Source: JANXMY01 sp964251675 (GTDB taxonomy: Bacteria > Armatimonadota > Armatimonadia > Armatimonadales > Capsulimonadaceae). From it: a DNA stretch of 64,000 bases. The translations under genes and the position numbers were made by a program. Under the pieces are notes generated by a model that made no database searches, had not been told where the DNA came from, and saw only the letters and a program-made list of their open reading frames with translations. Each line of letters starts with the position of its first letter. The first letter of the stretch is position 1. Positions 48,682-56,888 of the stretch are shown piece after piece. Where the stretch lies: assembly GCA_964251675.1 (NCBI GenBank), contig CAXUKS010000008.1:70821-134820 (forward strand). Reading direction: 5' to 3'.

Positions 48682-49698
48682 TTGCTTTTACGTCCCGCCG
48701 CGCCGCACTCATCCCGCCTGTGCCTATTTTTGCTGTCCGCGCTGACCTGTGCCACCGTGTCTGCCCCCGCCGTTCACGCGGAAAAACCGCCGGCCCTGAC
48801 CACTCCCGTCGACAGCGAAGCCTCGGAAGCCGCGCCGACTCAGGAGGCTGCGCCTAAAACTGCCTACTTCCACCGCAAAACCACCCGCCGCGCACCCGCC
48901 CGCCGCTCTGCCCGCTCGCTGCCCTCGCGGGGCATCGTGTCCCCGGCCCAGCAGGCCGCAAGCGTCATCGGACGGCTGGCTCAGGTGACCAGCGACAAGG
49001 CCGCGATTGTCGGCGGACGCGAAACCGGAAGCCGCGTGCTGTCTGTCTGCCCCAAAGACCAGTACCTCGCCATCAGCGGCCAGACGACCACGCAGTACGC
49101 CGTGCTGATGATTGACCGCTCCATCGGCTTTGTCAACAAGTCCGATGTCAAGCTGCTCGATATTCCCGTGGCGACCACGACCCCCGATGCTCTCGGCGAC
49201 GGCTCCGCGCCCTTGGTCGGTGGCGGCCCGCTCGGGCAGGCGCTGGTGCGAAGCGCCCAGGGCTACCTCGGCGTCCCCTATGTCTGGGGCGGCACGACGG
49301 CGGCGGGCATCGACTGCTCCGGCTTTGTCCGCGCCGTCTACAACGCGAACGGCCTGACCCTCCCCCGCGTGTCCGGCGATCAGGCGCAGGTCGGCTACGA
49401 TGTCCCGAAAAGCGACTGGTCCCAGTGGCTCCCCGGCGACCGGATGTACTTTGCCTGCCACCACCCGCGCATCGACCACACGGCCATGTATATCGGCGGC
49501 GGCTACTTTATCCATGCCTCGATGGGCCACGGCCAGGCTGTCGCCATTGACCGCGTCGACGGCGCGTACTACGCCCAGCACCTCGTCTGCGTGCGCCGCT
49601 CCCCCCAGCTTGTCGCCGATGCCGCCGCCGCCCCCGGCCCCCGCACCGCGTCTTCTTCGGACTCGTATGCGAACGACCCCGAAGCCGACCAGCGGTAG
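48682..49698 (+). CDS. Secreted NlpC/P60 cell-wall endopeptidase
   Basis: A 338-aa exported hydrolase. A signal peptide ends at about VHA-E (residues 31-34), a basic low-complexity linker follows, then a degenerate SH3-like domain (residues about 90-160), and the NlpC/P60 domain with C212 in GIDCSGFVRAVY, H266 in RIDHTAMYIGGG and H278 in FIHASMGH. It cuts peptidoglycan stem peptides between D-Glu and the diamino acid. TTG 48682 follows GAGGAGGA by seven bases. It is monocistronic: own promoter, own terminator. Its C-terminal tail (SDSYANDPEADQR) reappears in a mini-ORF at 54960-55067. Confidence 0.87.
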   Translation: MLLRPAAPHSSRLCLFLLSALTCATVSAPAVHAEKPPALTTPVDSEASEAAPTQEAAPKTAYFHRKTTRRAPARRSARSLPSRGIVSPAQQAASVIGRLAQVTSDKAAIVGGRETGSRVLSVCPKDQYLAISGQTTTQYAVLMIDRSIGFVNKSDVKLLDIPVATTTPDALGDGSAPLVGGGPLGQALVRSAQGYLGVPYVWGGTTAAGIDCSGFVRAVYNANGLTLPRVSGDQAQVGYDVPKSDWSQWLPGDRMYFACHHPRIDHTAMYIGGGYFIHASMGHGQAVAIDRVDGAYYAQHLVCVRRSPQLVADAAAAPGPRTASSSDSYANDPEADQR

Positions 49699-49704
49699 CG
49701 TCAA

Positions 49705-49742
49705 CGGTTCCCGGCCTGCGGGCTGGGAACCGCCCCGTAAAA
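49705..49742 (+). terminator. Hairpin after the NlpC/P60 gene
   Basis: CGGTTCCC pairs with GGGAACCG with an inner GCC/GGC stem. The T-run is missing (CCCCGTAAAAG), so the terminator call is moderate. Confidence 0.5.
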
Positions 49743-49759
49743 GTATTTGTGCAAATCGC

Positions 49760-49788
49760 TTGACACTTTTTGTATAATTGGCTATACT
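49760..49788 (+). promoter_or_regulatory. Sigma70 promoter of the propeller-protein operon
   Basis: TTGACA (49760-49765), 17 bases, TATACT (49783-49788). The spacer also contains a TATAAT at 49773-49778, too close to the -35 to be used with it. Confidence 0.85.
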
Positions 49789-49812
49789 GTGAGCGAGTGC
49801 AATCCGGCCTCC

Positions 49813-49863
49813 ACGTTTCTTTCCTGAGAACGTTTCTTTCCTGAGAACGTTTCTTTCCTGAGA
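49813..49863 (+). repeat. Three tandem 17-base repeats in the 5' leader
   Basis: ACGTTTCTTTCCTGAGA occurs three times in perfect tandem between promoter and start codon. Each unit holds TTTCC-TGAGAA-like bases and could be a protein-binding site or affect mRNA structure. It ends 16 bases before ATG 49880. Confidence 0.92.
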
Positions 49864-49879
49864 ACGTCAAGCTGACTTT

Positions 49880-52075
49880 ATGCGCTCGCGCTGTGTGATA
49901 TTCCTCTCTTGTCTCCCCCTTGTTTTGAGTGTCTGGCTTGGAATGCTTTGCCTCTGCCCGGCCCGTGCGGAGGCCCCCGTCGCCTGGGACAAAAACACGC
50001 AGGGGCGTTTTGTCACTTGCGTGTGCCGCGACCTCAAGCACCGCCTCTGGGTCGGCACGGAAGACGGGCAGGGCCTCTGGGCTTACGACCCCGCTTCCAA
50101 AGCCTGGACCCACTTTCCTGCCTCCGCCGATCTGTCCGGCGATATTTACGCCCTCGCCTGTGACAAGGCCGGGCGCGTCTGGGCCGGGGGAACGTCCGGC
50201 GTGTCCGTCTACAACGGGCAGCAGTGGCGGCAGTATGGCCCCACCGACGGCCCGCTCGGAACCCGCCTGTTCGCCCTCGCGGTCAGCCCCAAAGACGGCG
50301 GCGTCTGGGGGGCCACCGAAGCCGGGCTGTTCCGCTATGCCCACTCCCGCTGGACCTACTTCACCCGTGCCGACGGTCTGCCCTCCGATCAGGCGCAGGC
50401 CCTCGCGTTTGCCCCTGATGGCACGCTCTATGTGGGGACTCAGTGCGACGGCATCGCGGTCGGCTCTCCCGAGGACAACTACAAAACGTGGCGCACGACG
50501 CCCGGCCCCAACGCTCTGCCGAATGCCCCCATCGGGCGCGGCCTGCCATCGGGGTTGATCAACTGCCTGCTGATCGCCAAAGACGGCACGGCCTATGCCG
50601 GGACAACCGGGGGGCTGGCAAAAAGCCGGGACGGGGGCGACACCTGGCGCTACACGCGGGGGCTGGACTGGAAGGACAAGCTGGCCGGGCTGTACCGGCC
50701 CGTCGCGCCTTCTTCGGTGGCCTACTCCGGCGACCTCATGCGCGAAGACAACGTGACGGCGCTGGCCGAAGACACGTCGGGCGGCCTCTGGATCGGGCAC
50801 AGCCAGGGCAGCGTGGAAGTGTTTGATCCCGGAACCGGAAAAAGGGTGCAGTCCGGGGCCAATTCCGCCGTGCCGACCGACTACATTTCCAAGCTGTTTG
50901 TGGAAGGCCGCGCCGCGTGGGTGGCCCTCTATGGCGGCGGCCTCCTGACCCCGTTTGCCCAAAGCGTCCCCGTCTTTGCGCCGGTGGCTGAGAGGTCCAT
51001 CCCGCCCTTGCCCATTCCCGCCGCCCCGCCGACACTGGCGGAGCTGAAAGCCATGACGGCGCGGGTGAAGGGGTTGACGGGCGAGATGCCCGTGGGGGGC
51101 GGGGCGTTTCTGGGGCAGGACTGGCGGACGCTGGGGGACTGGGTGGGCCGCTACGGGCGGCAGTACGCGGTGCTGTGCGCGGTGGCCTCGCCGATGGATC
51201 AGGTGCTGACCTGGGATTCCAACTATGCCGTGGACGGCCAGCTCGGGCCGCACCACAAAGCCGACGACGCCCTGCGCCACTGGATACAGCCGGATATGAT
51301 CCGCACGTCGCGCCTCGGCACGCTCTACAGCCCGGTGGACGGCTTCCGCACACAGGCGGAGTGGGACGACCACGGTGAGGACTACGCGCCGTCGTTTGAA
51401 GGGCCGGACGTGTGGGTGAGCGTCACTGTGCCGGAAGGCGTCCACCGCCTGAGCCTGTATGACACCAACAAAGACGGCCACGCCGGGGGAATGCGCTACC
51501 GGGACTACGCGGTGAGCCTTCTGCCGTACCGGGCGCGTGTGGCGGATGCGGCAGCCCTGCCGCCGCTGGCCCAGGCGCGTATCCATGACTTCTGGAACGG
51601 GGTGTATACGAGTTTCGTGGTGCGGGGTCCGTCCAAGTATTATGTGCGTCTGGCCCGGAGCGGCAGCATGAACACGATCTTGGCCGGGGTCTTCCTCGAC
51701 AAACTGACCGGGCCTGTCACTCGCTTTGACAAGCTGCCAATGGCCTTCATGGGAATTATTCACTTTGACCCGCCGGACATAACCAAGCAAAAAGTGACTG
51801 CTGCCGCTGCGTCGCCCGAACTGGCCTCCGCTCAATTTCTGTGGTCTGCTTTAGAGGCGGCGCAATCTCAGCAGAAAGCGGCGCTTCTGCTGACCCCGTA
51901 CCGCAGCCTGGCCTTGCGAAGTGCCCAAGCCTCCGGCGGCTCCGCTGCCTTGCTTGAAAACTGGCGCTGGACGCTCAATTTCTGGGTGGACGACGACCAC
52001 CAGACGTTTCTGAACTATATGCACGCCGCACATGGCACGCTCAACATTCCTCATGGCGGACCAATCGACCACTGA
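49880..52075 (+). CDS. Secreted beta-propeller protein (two-component-propeller-like repeats)
   Basis: A 731-aa exported protein. A signal peptide (LPLVLSVWLGMLCLCPARAE) is cut after residue 30. Residues about 40-355 form a propeller with repeated blades of the type LACDKAGRVWAGGTSGVSVY, as in the sensor parts of hybrid two-component proteins, but no membrane or kinase domain follows. Residues 380-731 are a unique region with a jelly-roll-like part (VWVSVTVPEGVHRLSLYDTN). Its role is unknown; possibly surface sensing or binding. The following secreted proteins are in the same direction with 20 bp or less between genes. Confidence 0.7.
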   Translation: MRSRCVIFLSCLPLVLSVWLGMLCLCPARAEAPVAWDKNTQGRFVTCVCRDLKHRLWVGTEDGQGLWAYDPASKAWTHFPASADLSGDIYALACDKAGRVWAGGTSGVSVYNGQQWRQYGPTDGPLGTRLFALAVSPKDGGVWGATEAGLFRYAHSRWTYFTRADGLPSDQAQALAFAPDGTLYVGTQCDGIAVGSPEDNYKTWRTTPGPNALPNAPIGRGLPSGLINCLLIAKDGTAYAGTTGGLAKSRDGGDTWRYTRGLDWKDKLAGLYRPVAPSSVAYSGDLMREDNVTALAEDTSGGLWIGHSQGSVEVFDPGTGKRVQSGANSAVPTDYISKLFVEGRAAWVALYGGGLLTPFAQSVPVFAPVAERSIPPLPIPAAPPTLAELKAMTARVKGLTGEMPVGGGAFLGQDWRTLGDWVGRYGRQYAVLCAVASPMDQVLTWDSNYAVDGQLGPHHKADDALRHWIQPDMIRTSRLGTLYSPVDGFRTQAEWDDHGEDYAPSFEGPDVWVSVTVPEGVHRLSLYDTNKDGHAGGMRYRDYAVSLLPYRARVADAAALPPLAQARIHDFWNGVYTSFVVRGPSKYYVRLARSGSMNTILAGVFLDKLTGPVTRFDKLPMAFMGIIHFDPPDITKQKVTAAAASPELASAQFLWSALEAAQSQQKAALLLTPYRSLALRSAQASGGSAALLENWRWTLNFWVDDDHQTFLNYMHAAHGTLNIPHGGPIDH

Positions 52076-52095
52076 AAGTTCAATCGGAAAACAAT

Positions 52096-54006
52096 ATGAA
52101 AATCTCCATCTTTATCAAATCGCTTGCGTTTGCTCTGGCTCTCTGCTTTGGCCTGTTCCATGTGGGCTATGCAGATGCTCCCTCGTACTCCGTCTCAGTA
52201 ACCACTCCTTCAGGACCCAATGACATCAAGGTTGGAAATGGGACGACATATTATCCTTACACCTCGACCGCAACGCTCATAAATAGCGGCAGTTTGGGGG
52301 AATTGATAAAAGGCAACTACCGCTACAAATGGGGAAGTGGTATCAAATCTTTCACTGGAAGAAGCTCCGATCCAAATGGTGGATTCAATCCAGCAAGCCA
52401 ATCCGCAGTTGTGTCTACATTTCAGACTGCTGACGCTCCGCCCAAAGACCTCTCAACGAGCAGTCCTACTACGTTACGTGTAGATTACAAGAACCCCTCT
52501 TGGTATCAAATCACGCTTAACTGTACTATTACTTTTGATTTGCTGAACCAAGACGGAACTGTCAACACAGCCAATCTAACTGCGTCAGGCTCCGTTACTT
52601 GTCAGGTAAATGTTGAACAACGGGACTTTTCGCTGTCCGACAACGACCAGTTAGTTATTCCAATCGAGGGCAACGCTAACACAGCCGTCAAAGGTTACTC
52701 CATTAATGGATTTGAAGGAAATGTGGCTCTTAATCTGAATTCACAGTCAACCCCAAACCCTGCCGATCCGGTTGCAAATCCGGCTGGCGTGAGCGGTTTA
52801 AGCTCTGTTTACATTCCCAATGCAGGCTCCGCGACTGCACAGATGAACATAAAAGTCGGCTCTAATGCTACGCCTGGAAAGTATCCTCTGACAATCTACG
52901 GGGTTGGATCGACCCAAACTGGGCCAACGATTACTCACAACACAACAGCAGCTTTGACTATCCCGAAAAGATACGTCGAAATACATGGACCTTTAGATGG
53001 CTCATCTTCAGCATCCGGTCTCAACGTTCGCCGAGATGACGGTTTTGTTCGTATGGATACCGTGCTAGTTCATGATGGCGATGTCAAGGCTTGGCGTACA
53101 GGCGCACCCATGCTTTCAGACAATGGTCTAACAATAACTATCACAAACAAAGATGGATCAAACGGCTTTAAACCCAGCCCCAATTTTGGTTGGAAGAAAA
53201 TTTCTGGGGCGGCAAACTTCGCTTTGGACACTGTAGGTTTCTTTGGTGATCCCACACAAAATCCTTCTTCTAGATGGAACATTTTCTGGGACGATATTAA
53301 TGATGCTAAACCCAAAGAAATTTTGTTTGAAGGTTATGCCGTAAATCAAAACGGTACTTTACATACATCGAATATTGCTGATGTTTTTTTTCACTTTCCC
53401 TACGAAAATTGGCATCAAGACCCAACTTACACACCATTGCCGCACGATGTTCCTTTTTGGCCGGATAACGATGCGTCTGGAAAAACACCTACTACAAGGA
53501 AGGGTGGGGCGGCAGTAGCAACGTTCACTGTTACAAATAATTATTTGTCCGATGAGGCTCGAACTGAGTGGGAAATTACGCTGGGATTGTTGTCTAGTAG
53601 AACTTCCGACCCAAAGCTTTCTACTCTGTTTGCTGCTCTGCAACTATACAGTCAAACTTTCCATGAGAAGACTCAAACCCCTCAGCAATCTATTACTTTT
53701 GATCCTAAATGGAAAGATGCTGTGACTGCTTTTCAGACTGGCAAACACAACTCACTTGCCTACTTCTCAACTGGATCATCTAATCAACCTACCAGCTCAG
53801 ACGTCAATGATTTGGGCAAATTTTATCAAATGGAGCCATTCTACCAAGCCCAATATTTAACTCAACATTGGGTGGCAGAAACATATGGTCCTAAAGGGTT
53901 TACAGGTATGCTCAATCCTGCCCAACCACGGACATACTATACAGGCGGTGCGGCGTATGGTGGTGTTTTCTCACGGGCAGCACCAGGCGGCAATCCAGGT
54001 CCTTAA
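52096..54006 (+). CDS. Large secreted protein with Ig-like region, unknown function
   Basis: A 636-aa exported protein with a signal peptide (SLAFALALCFGLFHVGYA). Residues about 175-290 look like an immunoglobulin-type repeat of the FSLSxxDxLxIPxxGN sort (RDFSLSDNDQLVIPIEGNAN). The C-terminal half is aromatic and asparagine-rich and unknown. Base composition drops here compared with the preceding gene, suggesting later acquisition. It starts 21 bases after the propeller gene and ends two bases before the next gene, so the three form one operon. Confidence 0.6.
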   Translation: MKISIFIKSLAFALALCFGLFHVGYADAPSYSVSVTTPSGPNDIKVGNGTTYYPYTSTATLINSGSLGELIKGNYRYKWGSGIKSFTGRSSDPNGGFNPASQSAVVSTFQTADAPPKDLSTSSPTTLRVDYKNPSWYQITLNCTITFDLLNQDGTVNTANLTASGSVTCQVNVEQRDFSLSDNDQLVIPIEGNANTAVKGYSINGFEGNVALNLNSQSTPNPADPVANPAGVSGLSSVYIPNAGSATAQMNIKVGSNATPGKYPLTIYGVGSTQTGPTITHNTTAALTIPKRYVEIHGPLDGSSSASGLNVRRDDGFVRMDTVLVHDGDVKAWRTGAPMLSDNGLTITITNKDGSNGFKPSPNFGWKKISGAANFALDTVGFFGDPTQNPSSRWNIFWDDINDAKPKEILFEGYAVNQNGTLHTSNIADVFFHFPYENWHQDPTYTPLPHDVPFWPDNDASGKTPTTRKGGAAVATFTVTNNYLSDEARTEWEITLGLLSSRTSDPKLSTLFAALQLYSQTFHEKTQTPQQSITFDPKWKDAVTAFQTGKHNSLAYFSTGSSNQPTSSDVNDLGKFYQMEPFYQAQYLTQHWVAETYGPKGFTGMLNPAQPRTYYTGGAAYGGVFSRAAPGGNPGP

Positions 54007-54008
54007 CT

Positions 54009-54881
54009 ATGAAAGAGCTTTTTGGCAAGAGAAATCTGCTGACCAGAGTTAGGTCAGGCTTGGTAGCTGTCTTATTGCTGGCAGCTATTGGGGTGGGTTC
54101 TGACGCCCAAATTAGTCCTCGCAAGCACACAACCAAAAAATCAAGCACTGACCAAGCAAAGACACCTGCCCTCAACACAGATACAATTTCTTGGTTTAGT
54201 GTGCCATGGACAGGCAACGATAAGCCTTACCAAAAGATCAAAGCCGAGATTGACCAGCGGGTTGCCCAGGGTCAGGACTTAGAGCCTCTGATTAAACGAT
54301 ACAAGAATGAGGCTGAAAAAGGCAGTCAAAGCTCTTTTCCTGTGCGGCCAAACCCTATGGCAACTTATGGCTGGGCTTATGCTGCATGGAAAACCATTAC
54401 GCCCAATTCGAGTAAGGCAGATCAAATGAAACACCTTGAAGGTGTTCGGGACGCTCTTAACACTGTCATTTTTCCTAAAACATACGAATATGCCCGGCTG
54501 AAATTCCTGTTTTCGGGCTATTATTATGATAGTATAGACCCGTTGCGTCCTGTGGCAAAAAAACTGCTGCTGCGTAATCCGTCAGATTATGATGTGAAAT
54601 ATGAGTTTGTTAGGTTATTAGGCCAGAGTGCTTCGGCTGCCGATATTCAAGAATCCATCTCATATGCTACTGATTTGGTCAAAGCCGATCCAAACAGATT
54701 CAGTGCGTATCTAGCACTGGGAGGGGCGTATTTGTTCTCTTATCACTACCTGAACAAGAGTGAGAATAAGACTAAAGCACTGGCAGCATATCAAAAATAT
54801 CTTGATATTTCTCCGCCCACCAATGAAGCTCGTGAAGAAATTAAACGCCTGATGAGCGACCTTCAATCTCAACAGCTTTAG
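54009..54881 (+). CDS. Secreted TPR-like protein, WTGND family member 1
   Basis: A 290-aa exported protein: signal peptide (SGLVAVLLLAAIGVGSDA), a short basic linker, the signature SWFSVPWTGNDKPYQKIKAE at residues about 59-78, and then helical repeats of TPR type (YEYARLKFLFSGYYYDSIDP, DPNRFSAYLALGGAYLFSYH). The gene at 55757 shares the signature and the TPR-like part, and 55157 shares the signature. Function unknown; TPR repeats usually bind partner proteins. Confidence 0.65.
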   Translation: MKELFGKRNLLTRVRSGLVAVLLLAAIGVGSDAQISPRKHTTKKSSTDQAKTPALNTDTISWFSVPWTGNDKPYQKIKAEIDQRVAQGQDLEPLIKRYKNEAEKGSQSSFPVRPNPMATYGWAYAAWKTITPNSSKADQMKHLEGVRDALNTVIFPKTYEYARLKFLFSGYYYDSIDPLRPVAKKLLLRNPSDYDVKYEFVRLLGQSASAADIQESISYATDLVKADPNRFSAYLALGGAYLFSYHYLNKSENKTKALAAYQKYLDISPPTNEAREEIKRLMSDLQSQQL

Positions 54882-54920
54882 CGTTAAATTTGCGACAAAA
54901 CTGCGGTGCATTTTTTCGTC

Positions 54921-54950
54921 TTGACAACCCCGCCCCACTTCCGGTATACT
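54921..54950 (+). promoter_or_regulatory. Sigma70 promoter of mini-ORF cassette A
   Basis: TTGACA (54921-54926), 18 bases, TATACT (54945-54950). The same layout and surrounding sequence occur at 56583-56612. Confidence 0.82.
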
Positions 54951-54959
54951 TTCTCCAAG

Positions 54960-55067
54960 ATGAACCCTGCTGTGACCAATTTGTCACTGCGTCGCCGCGT
55001 GTGTGCTTTGGGAAGTGTGTCTACCTCGGACTCGTATGCCACCGACCCTGAAGCCGACCAGCGTTAG
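54960..55067 (+). CDS. Mini-ORF A: leader block plus relic of NlpC/P60 tail
   Basis: 35 codons starting about 10 bases after the -10 box, too close for a ribosome site, so any translation would be nearly leaderless. The first part contains LSLRRRVCALGS, shared with mini-ORF B (56622-56705); the second part, SDSYATDPEADQR, is the tail of the NlpC/P60 protein at 48682-49698 (SDSYANDPEADQR). It therefore looks like the two ends of an otherwise deleted paralogue, now perhaps serving only as a leader for the gene at 55157. Confidence 0.45.
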   Translation: MNPAVTNLSLRRRVCALGSVSTSDSYATDPEADQR

Positions 55068-55095
55068 AGGGCAGGGCACTCCCCCCACTCTTCCG

Positions 55096-55123
55096 CACAG
55101 GCCGCCCCATTGGGGCGGCCTGT
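55096..55123 (+). terminator. Perfect hairpin after mini-ORF A
   Basis: CACAGGCCGCCCCA is mirrored exactly by TGGGGCGGCCTGTG with no loop spacer. There is no T-run; it lies 33 bases before ATG 55157 and could block ribosome entry or attenuate transcription. Confidence 0.5.
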
Positions 55124-55156
55124 GGTGGTTCAGGCCGCAGCGTAAAGGCGCTGCCA

Positions 55157-55414
55157 ATGCACACTTTTTTATCACCACGGCCCTTACTGTCTCTCACCTG
55201 CGCCACTCTACTGGGCGGTACGCTGGTCACTGCGAAGGCGCGAACACCTATGGGTCTGGGTTCGCAATATGTTTGCCAAGCCTCAACGCCCCCGGTACAA
55301 TACCAATCAGTTGTTTCATTCGACTGGGTGAATGAGAAATGGACGGGGAATGATCAGCCGCAACCACTAGGTCAAGAACAGTACAAGGCATGGGTCCCTT
55401 TGTTGCTGGTCTGA
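55157..55414 (+). CDS. Secreted protein with WTGND signature, short or frameshifted
   Basis: An 85-aa exported protein: signal peptide (LTCATLLGGTLVTAKA), then VSFDWVNEKWTGNDQPQPLG near residue 53, the same signature as in the genes at 54009 and 55757. The frame ends soon after the signature, and the next frame opens with a 25-base overlap. It may be a frameshifted gene, with 55390-55719 as the other half, or a naturally short relative. Confidence 0.5.
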   Translation: MHTFLSPRPLLSLTCATLLGGTLVTAKARTPMGLGSQYVCQASTPPVQYQSVVSFDWVNEKWTGNDQPQPLGQEQYKAWVPLLLV

Positions 55415-55719
55415 CTCAACAAGGTGATCTGCCAATTTTCTACAGAGATAAAGATGGCAAAAGCATAAACATGAAGGCAGTTTTTGGCATTGACAAGACC
55501 TCACCCTATGGAACGATACAAAACGTAGCGAACAGCTTCACTATGACTTCTATCAGCCTTTCAGTTCAATATCAGCAGACTTTTTATGTAGCTGATGAGT
55601 ATGGGACGCAGGGTTACATAGGTTCGCACAGTGATTATGCTTACGTTTTCAATCCTGGAAATCCGGTTGTTGACTGTGCTGACTTTAAAATCAGCTTGCA
55701 GCAACCAGTTGGTCACTAA
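55390..55719 (+). CDS. Beta-rich protein, possible second half of the preceding gene
   Basis: A 109-aa frame without a signal peptide or good ribosome site, overlapping the previous one by 25 bases in another frame. It contains FYRDKDGKSINMKAVFGIDK and ISLSVQYQQTFYVADEYGTQ. An exported N-terminus is provided only by the preceding frame, which favours a frameshift, but I cannot place the shift exactly. Confidence 0.45.
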   Translation: MGPFVAGLTQQGDLPIFYRDKDGKSINMKAVFGIDKTSPYGTIQNVANSFTMTSISLSVQYQQTFYVADEYGTQGYIGSHSDYAYVFNPGNPVVDCADFKISLQQPVGH

Positions 55720-55756
55720 TTGCTAACAGAGCATAATCTAGAAAGGAATAACCTTG

Positions 55757-56551
55757 ATGGTGAACAAACAAAAGTTCTGCTTAAAGTGTCTTACAGTACT
55801 TGCTGCTTCCATTGTCTTGTTAAGCACTCATCATGCTTACACCCAAAACAATGTTGCTAGTGTGCCACAGTTGATTCTGCCCTCCCTGTCCTGGGCAAAC
55901 CAGCCGTGGACTGGTGACAATCGGCCTTACCACGCCATACGTATTCAGGTTGATCATTTGGCGGAGCAAGGAAAATTGACACCTTCTATGTTACAAGCCA
56001 ACTTCAAAGCATGGCAGCAGACTCCACGTGATCCTCTAAAGCTCTTCCAATGGGCTTATGCGGATAGTATGGCCGTCCGCTATTTACCTAATCTCCCACC
56101 GCGCCCTCAACCTGGCGATGGAGCTTTTGAGGCGTGCCCTGATCCGCACACCTACGATTATGAGCGTGTGCGATTTCTTCTTAATTGGGAGACACATGAA
56201 AACGCACTTTTGCCACTTGCAAAACGGTTACTTCAACACGATCCTAAAGATTACCCTGTGCAATACGCTTTGGCTGGAAGATATGGTGGAAGAGATACCC
56301 CCGCCGAGAAAGCCGCGTCTCTCGCCCGTGCACAGCGTCTGCTGGCACAATATCCACACAAGCCTGAAATTTATAGCCTAATTGCAGGTATTTATTGTGA
56401 TCACTGGATATTCCAAAAAAATAAAGAGGATGCGCGGAAGGCTATTTTCTATTACCAAAAATATTTACAGATAGCCTCAGTAGACAATCCGTGGCGAAAG
56501 CAAGCTAGTTTTTGGGTAGCAACTTTGACACGTTCACTTGAGAAAAGTTGA
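55757..56551 (+). CDS. Secreted TPR-like protein, WTGND family member 3
   Basis: A 264-aa exported protein. Signal peptide (LAASIVLLSTHHAYTQ), signature LSWANQPWTGDNRPYHAIRI near residue 47, then helical repeats with YDYERVRFLLNWETHENALL and LAKRLLQHDPKDYPVQYALA, which line up with YARLKFLFSGYYYDSIDPLR and KLLLRNPSDYDVKYEFVRLL of the gene at 54009. The two are clear paralogues. AAAGGA lies nine bases before ATG 55757. Function unknown. Confidence 0.65.
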   Translation: MVNKQKFCLKCLTVLAASIVLLSTHHAYTQNNVASVPQLILPSLSWANQPWTGDNRPYHAIRIQVDHLAEQGKLTPSMLQANFKAWQQTPRDPLKLFQWAYADSMAVRYLPNLPPRPQPGDGAFEACPDPHTYDYERVRFLLNWETHENALLPLAKRLLQHDPKDYPVQYALAGRYGGRDTPAEKAASLARAQRLLAQYPHKPEIYSLIAGIYCDHWIFQKNKEDARKAIFYYQKYLQIASVDNPWRKQASFWVATLTRSLEKS

Positions 56552-56582
56552 CAGCTAAAAACGTTTGCTAGTCGGATCAGGC

Positions 56583-56612
56583 TTGACAACCCTCTGCCCT
56601 GCCCGGTATACT
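56583..56612 (+). promoter_or_regulatory. Sigma70 promoter of mini-ORF cassette B
   Basis: TTGACA (56583-56588), 18 bases, TATACT (56607-56612); a near copy of the promoter at 54921-54950. It is the only clear promoter upstream of argC. Confidence 0.82.
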
Positions 56613-56621
56613 GCCTCCAAG

Positions 56622-56705
56622 ATGAAAACTGCCGCTGTGATAACTTTGTCACTGCGTCGCCGCGTGCGTGCTTTGGGAAGTGCGCCCGCGTCGCGCCGTG
56701 CGTGA
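56622..56705 (+). CDS. Mini-ORF B: arginine-rich leader peptide candidate
   Basis: 27 codons, with TLSLRRRVRALGS shared with mini-ORF A and a tail of ASRRA. Six of 27 codons are arginine, three of them consecutive, and two terminator-like hairpins follow before argC. This resembles a leader peptide for attenuation by arginine supply, but mini-ORF A, upstream of an unrelated gene, carries the same Arg triplet, so the arginine link may be accidental. Confidence 0.4.
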   Translation: MKTAAVITLSLRRRVRALGSAPASRRA

Positions 56706-56732
56706 TGCAGACTTTTCTGATGTAACATTTAG

Positions 56733-56793
56733 AAAAGCCGTGGGCCGCTTCCCTCCCCTTCGGGGACCGGGCTTGCTGGCGTGCGGCTTTTTT
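56733..56793 (+). terminator. Terminator after mini-ORF B
   Basis: AAAAGCCG and CGGCTTTTTT enclose a GC-rich interior with its own small hairpins (CCCCTTCGGGG). Confidence 0.65.
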
Positions 56794-56825
56794 CGTTTTG
56801 GACTTGCCTTCGGAGACCTCCAAAC

Positions 56826-56888
56826 AAACGCCGCCCGCCGCTCTTGACCCTGCTAGGACAGCAGGCAGGAGAGGGGACGGCGTTTTTT
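56826..56888 (+). terminator. Second terminator-like hairpin upstream of argC
   Basis: AAACGCCG pairs with CGGCGTTT with T-run, enclosing an inner stem CCTGCT/AGCAGG. With the previous hairpin it separates the cassette promoter from argC. The rest of the gap (56889-57104) holds a CCCCAATTCTGGGG palindrome (56907-56920) and an inverted repeat of CCCTTCCTTCTTAGGG type, but no clear promoter. Confidence 0.65.

Noticed and set aside
49705..49742. Copy of the phage GGTTCCC iteron in the host
   Set aside because: The heptamer occurs as the two arms of one hairpin after a gene; too short and isolated to imply a link with the phage origin.
49508..51835. Very long leftward open frame opposite the NlpC/P60 and propeller genes
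   Set aside because: It is the mirror of GC-rich codons in genes with signal peptides and known domains; its translation is arginine/proline-rich low-complexity sequence with no domain.
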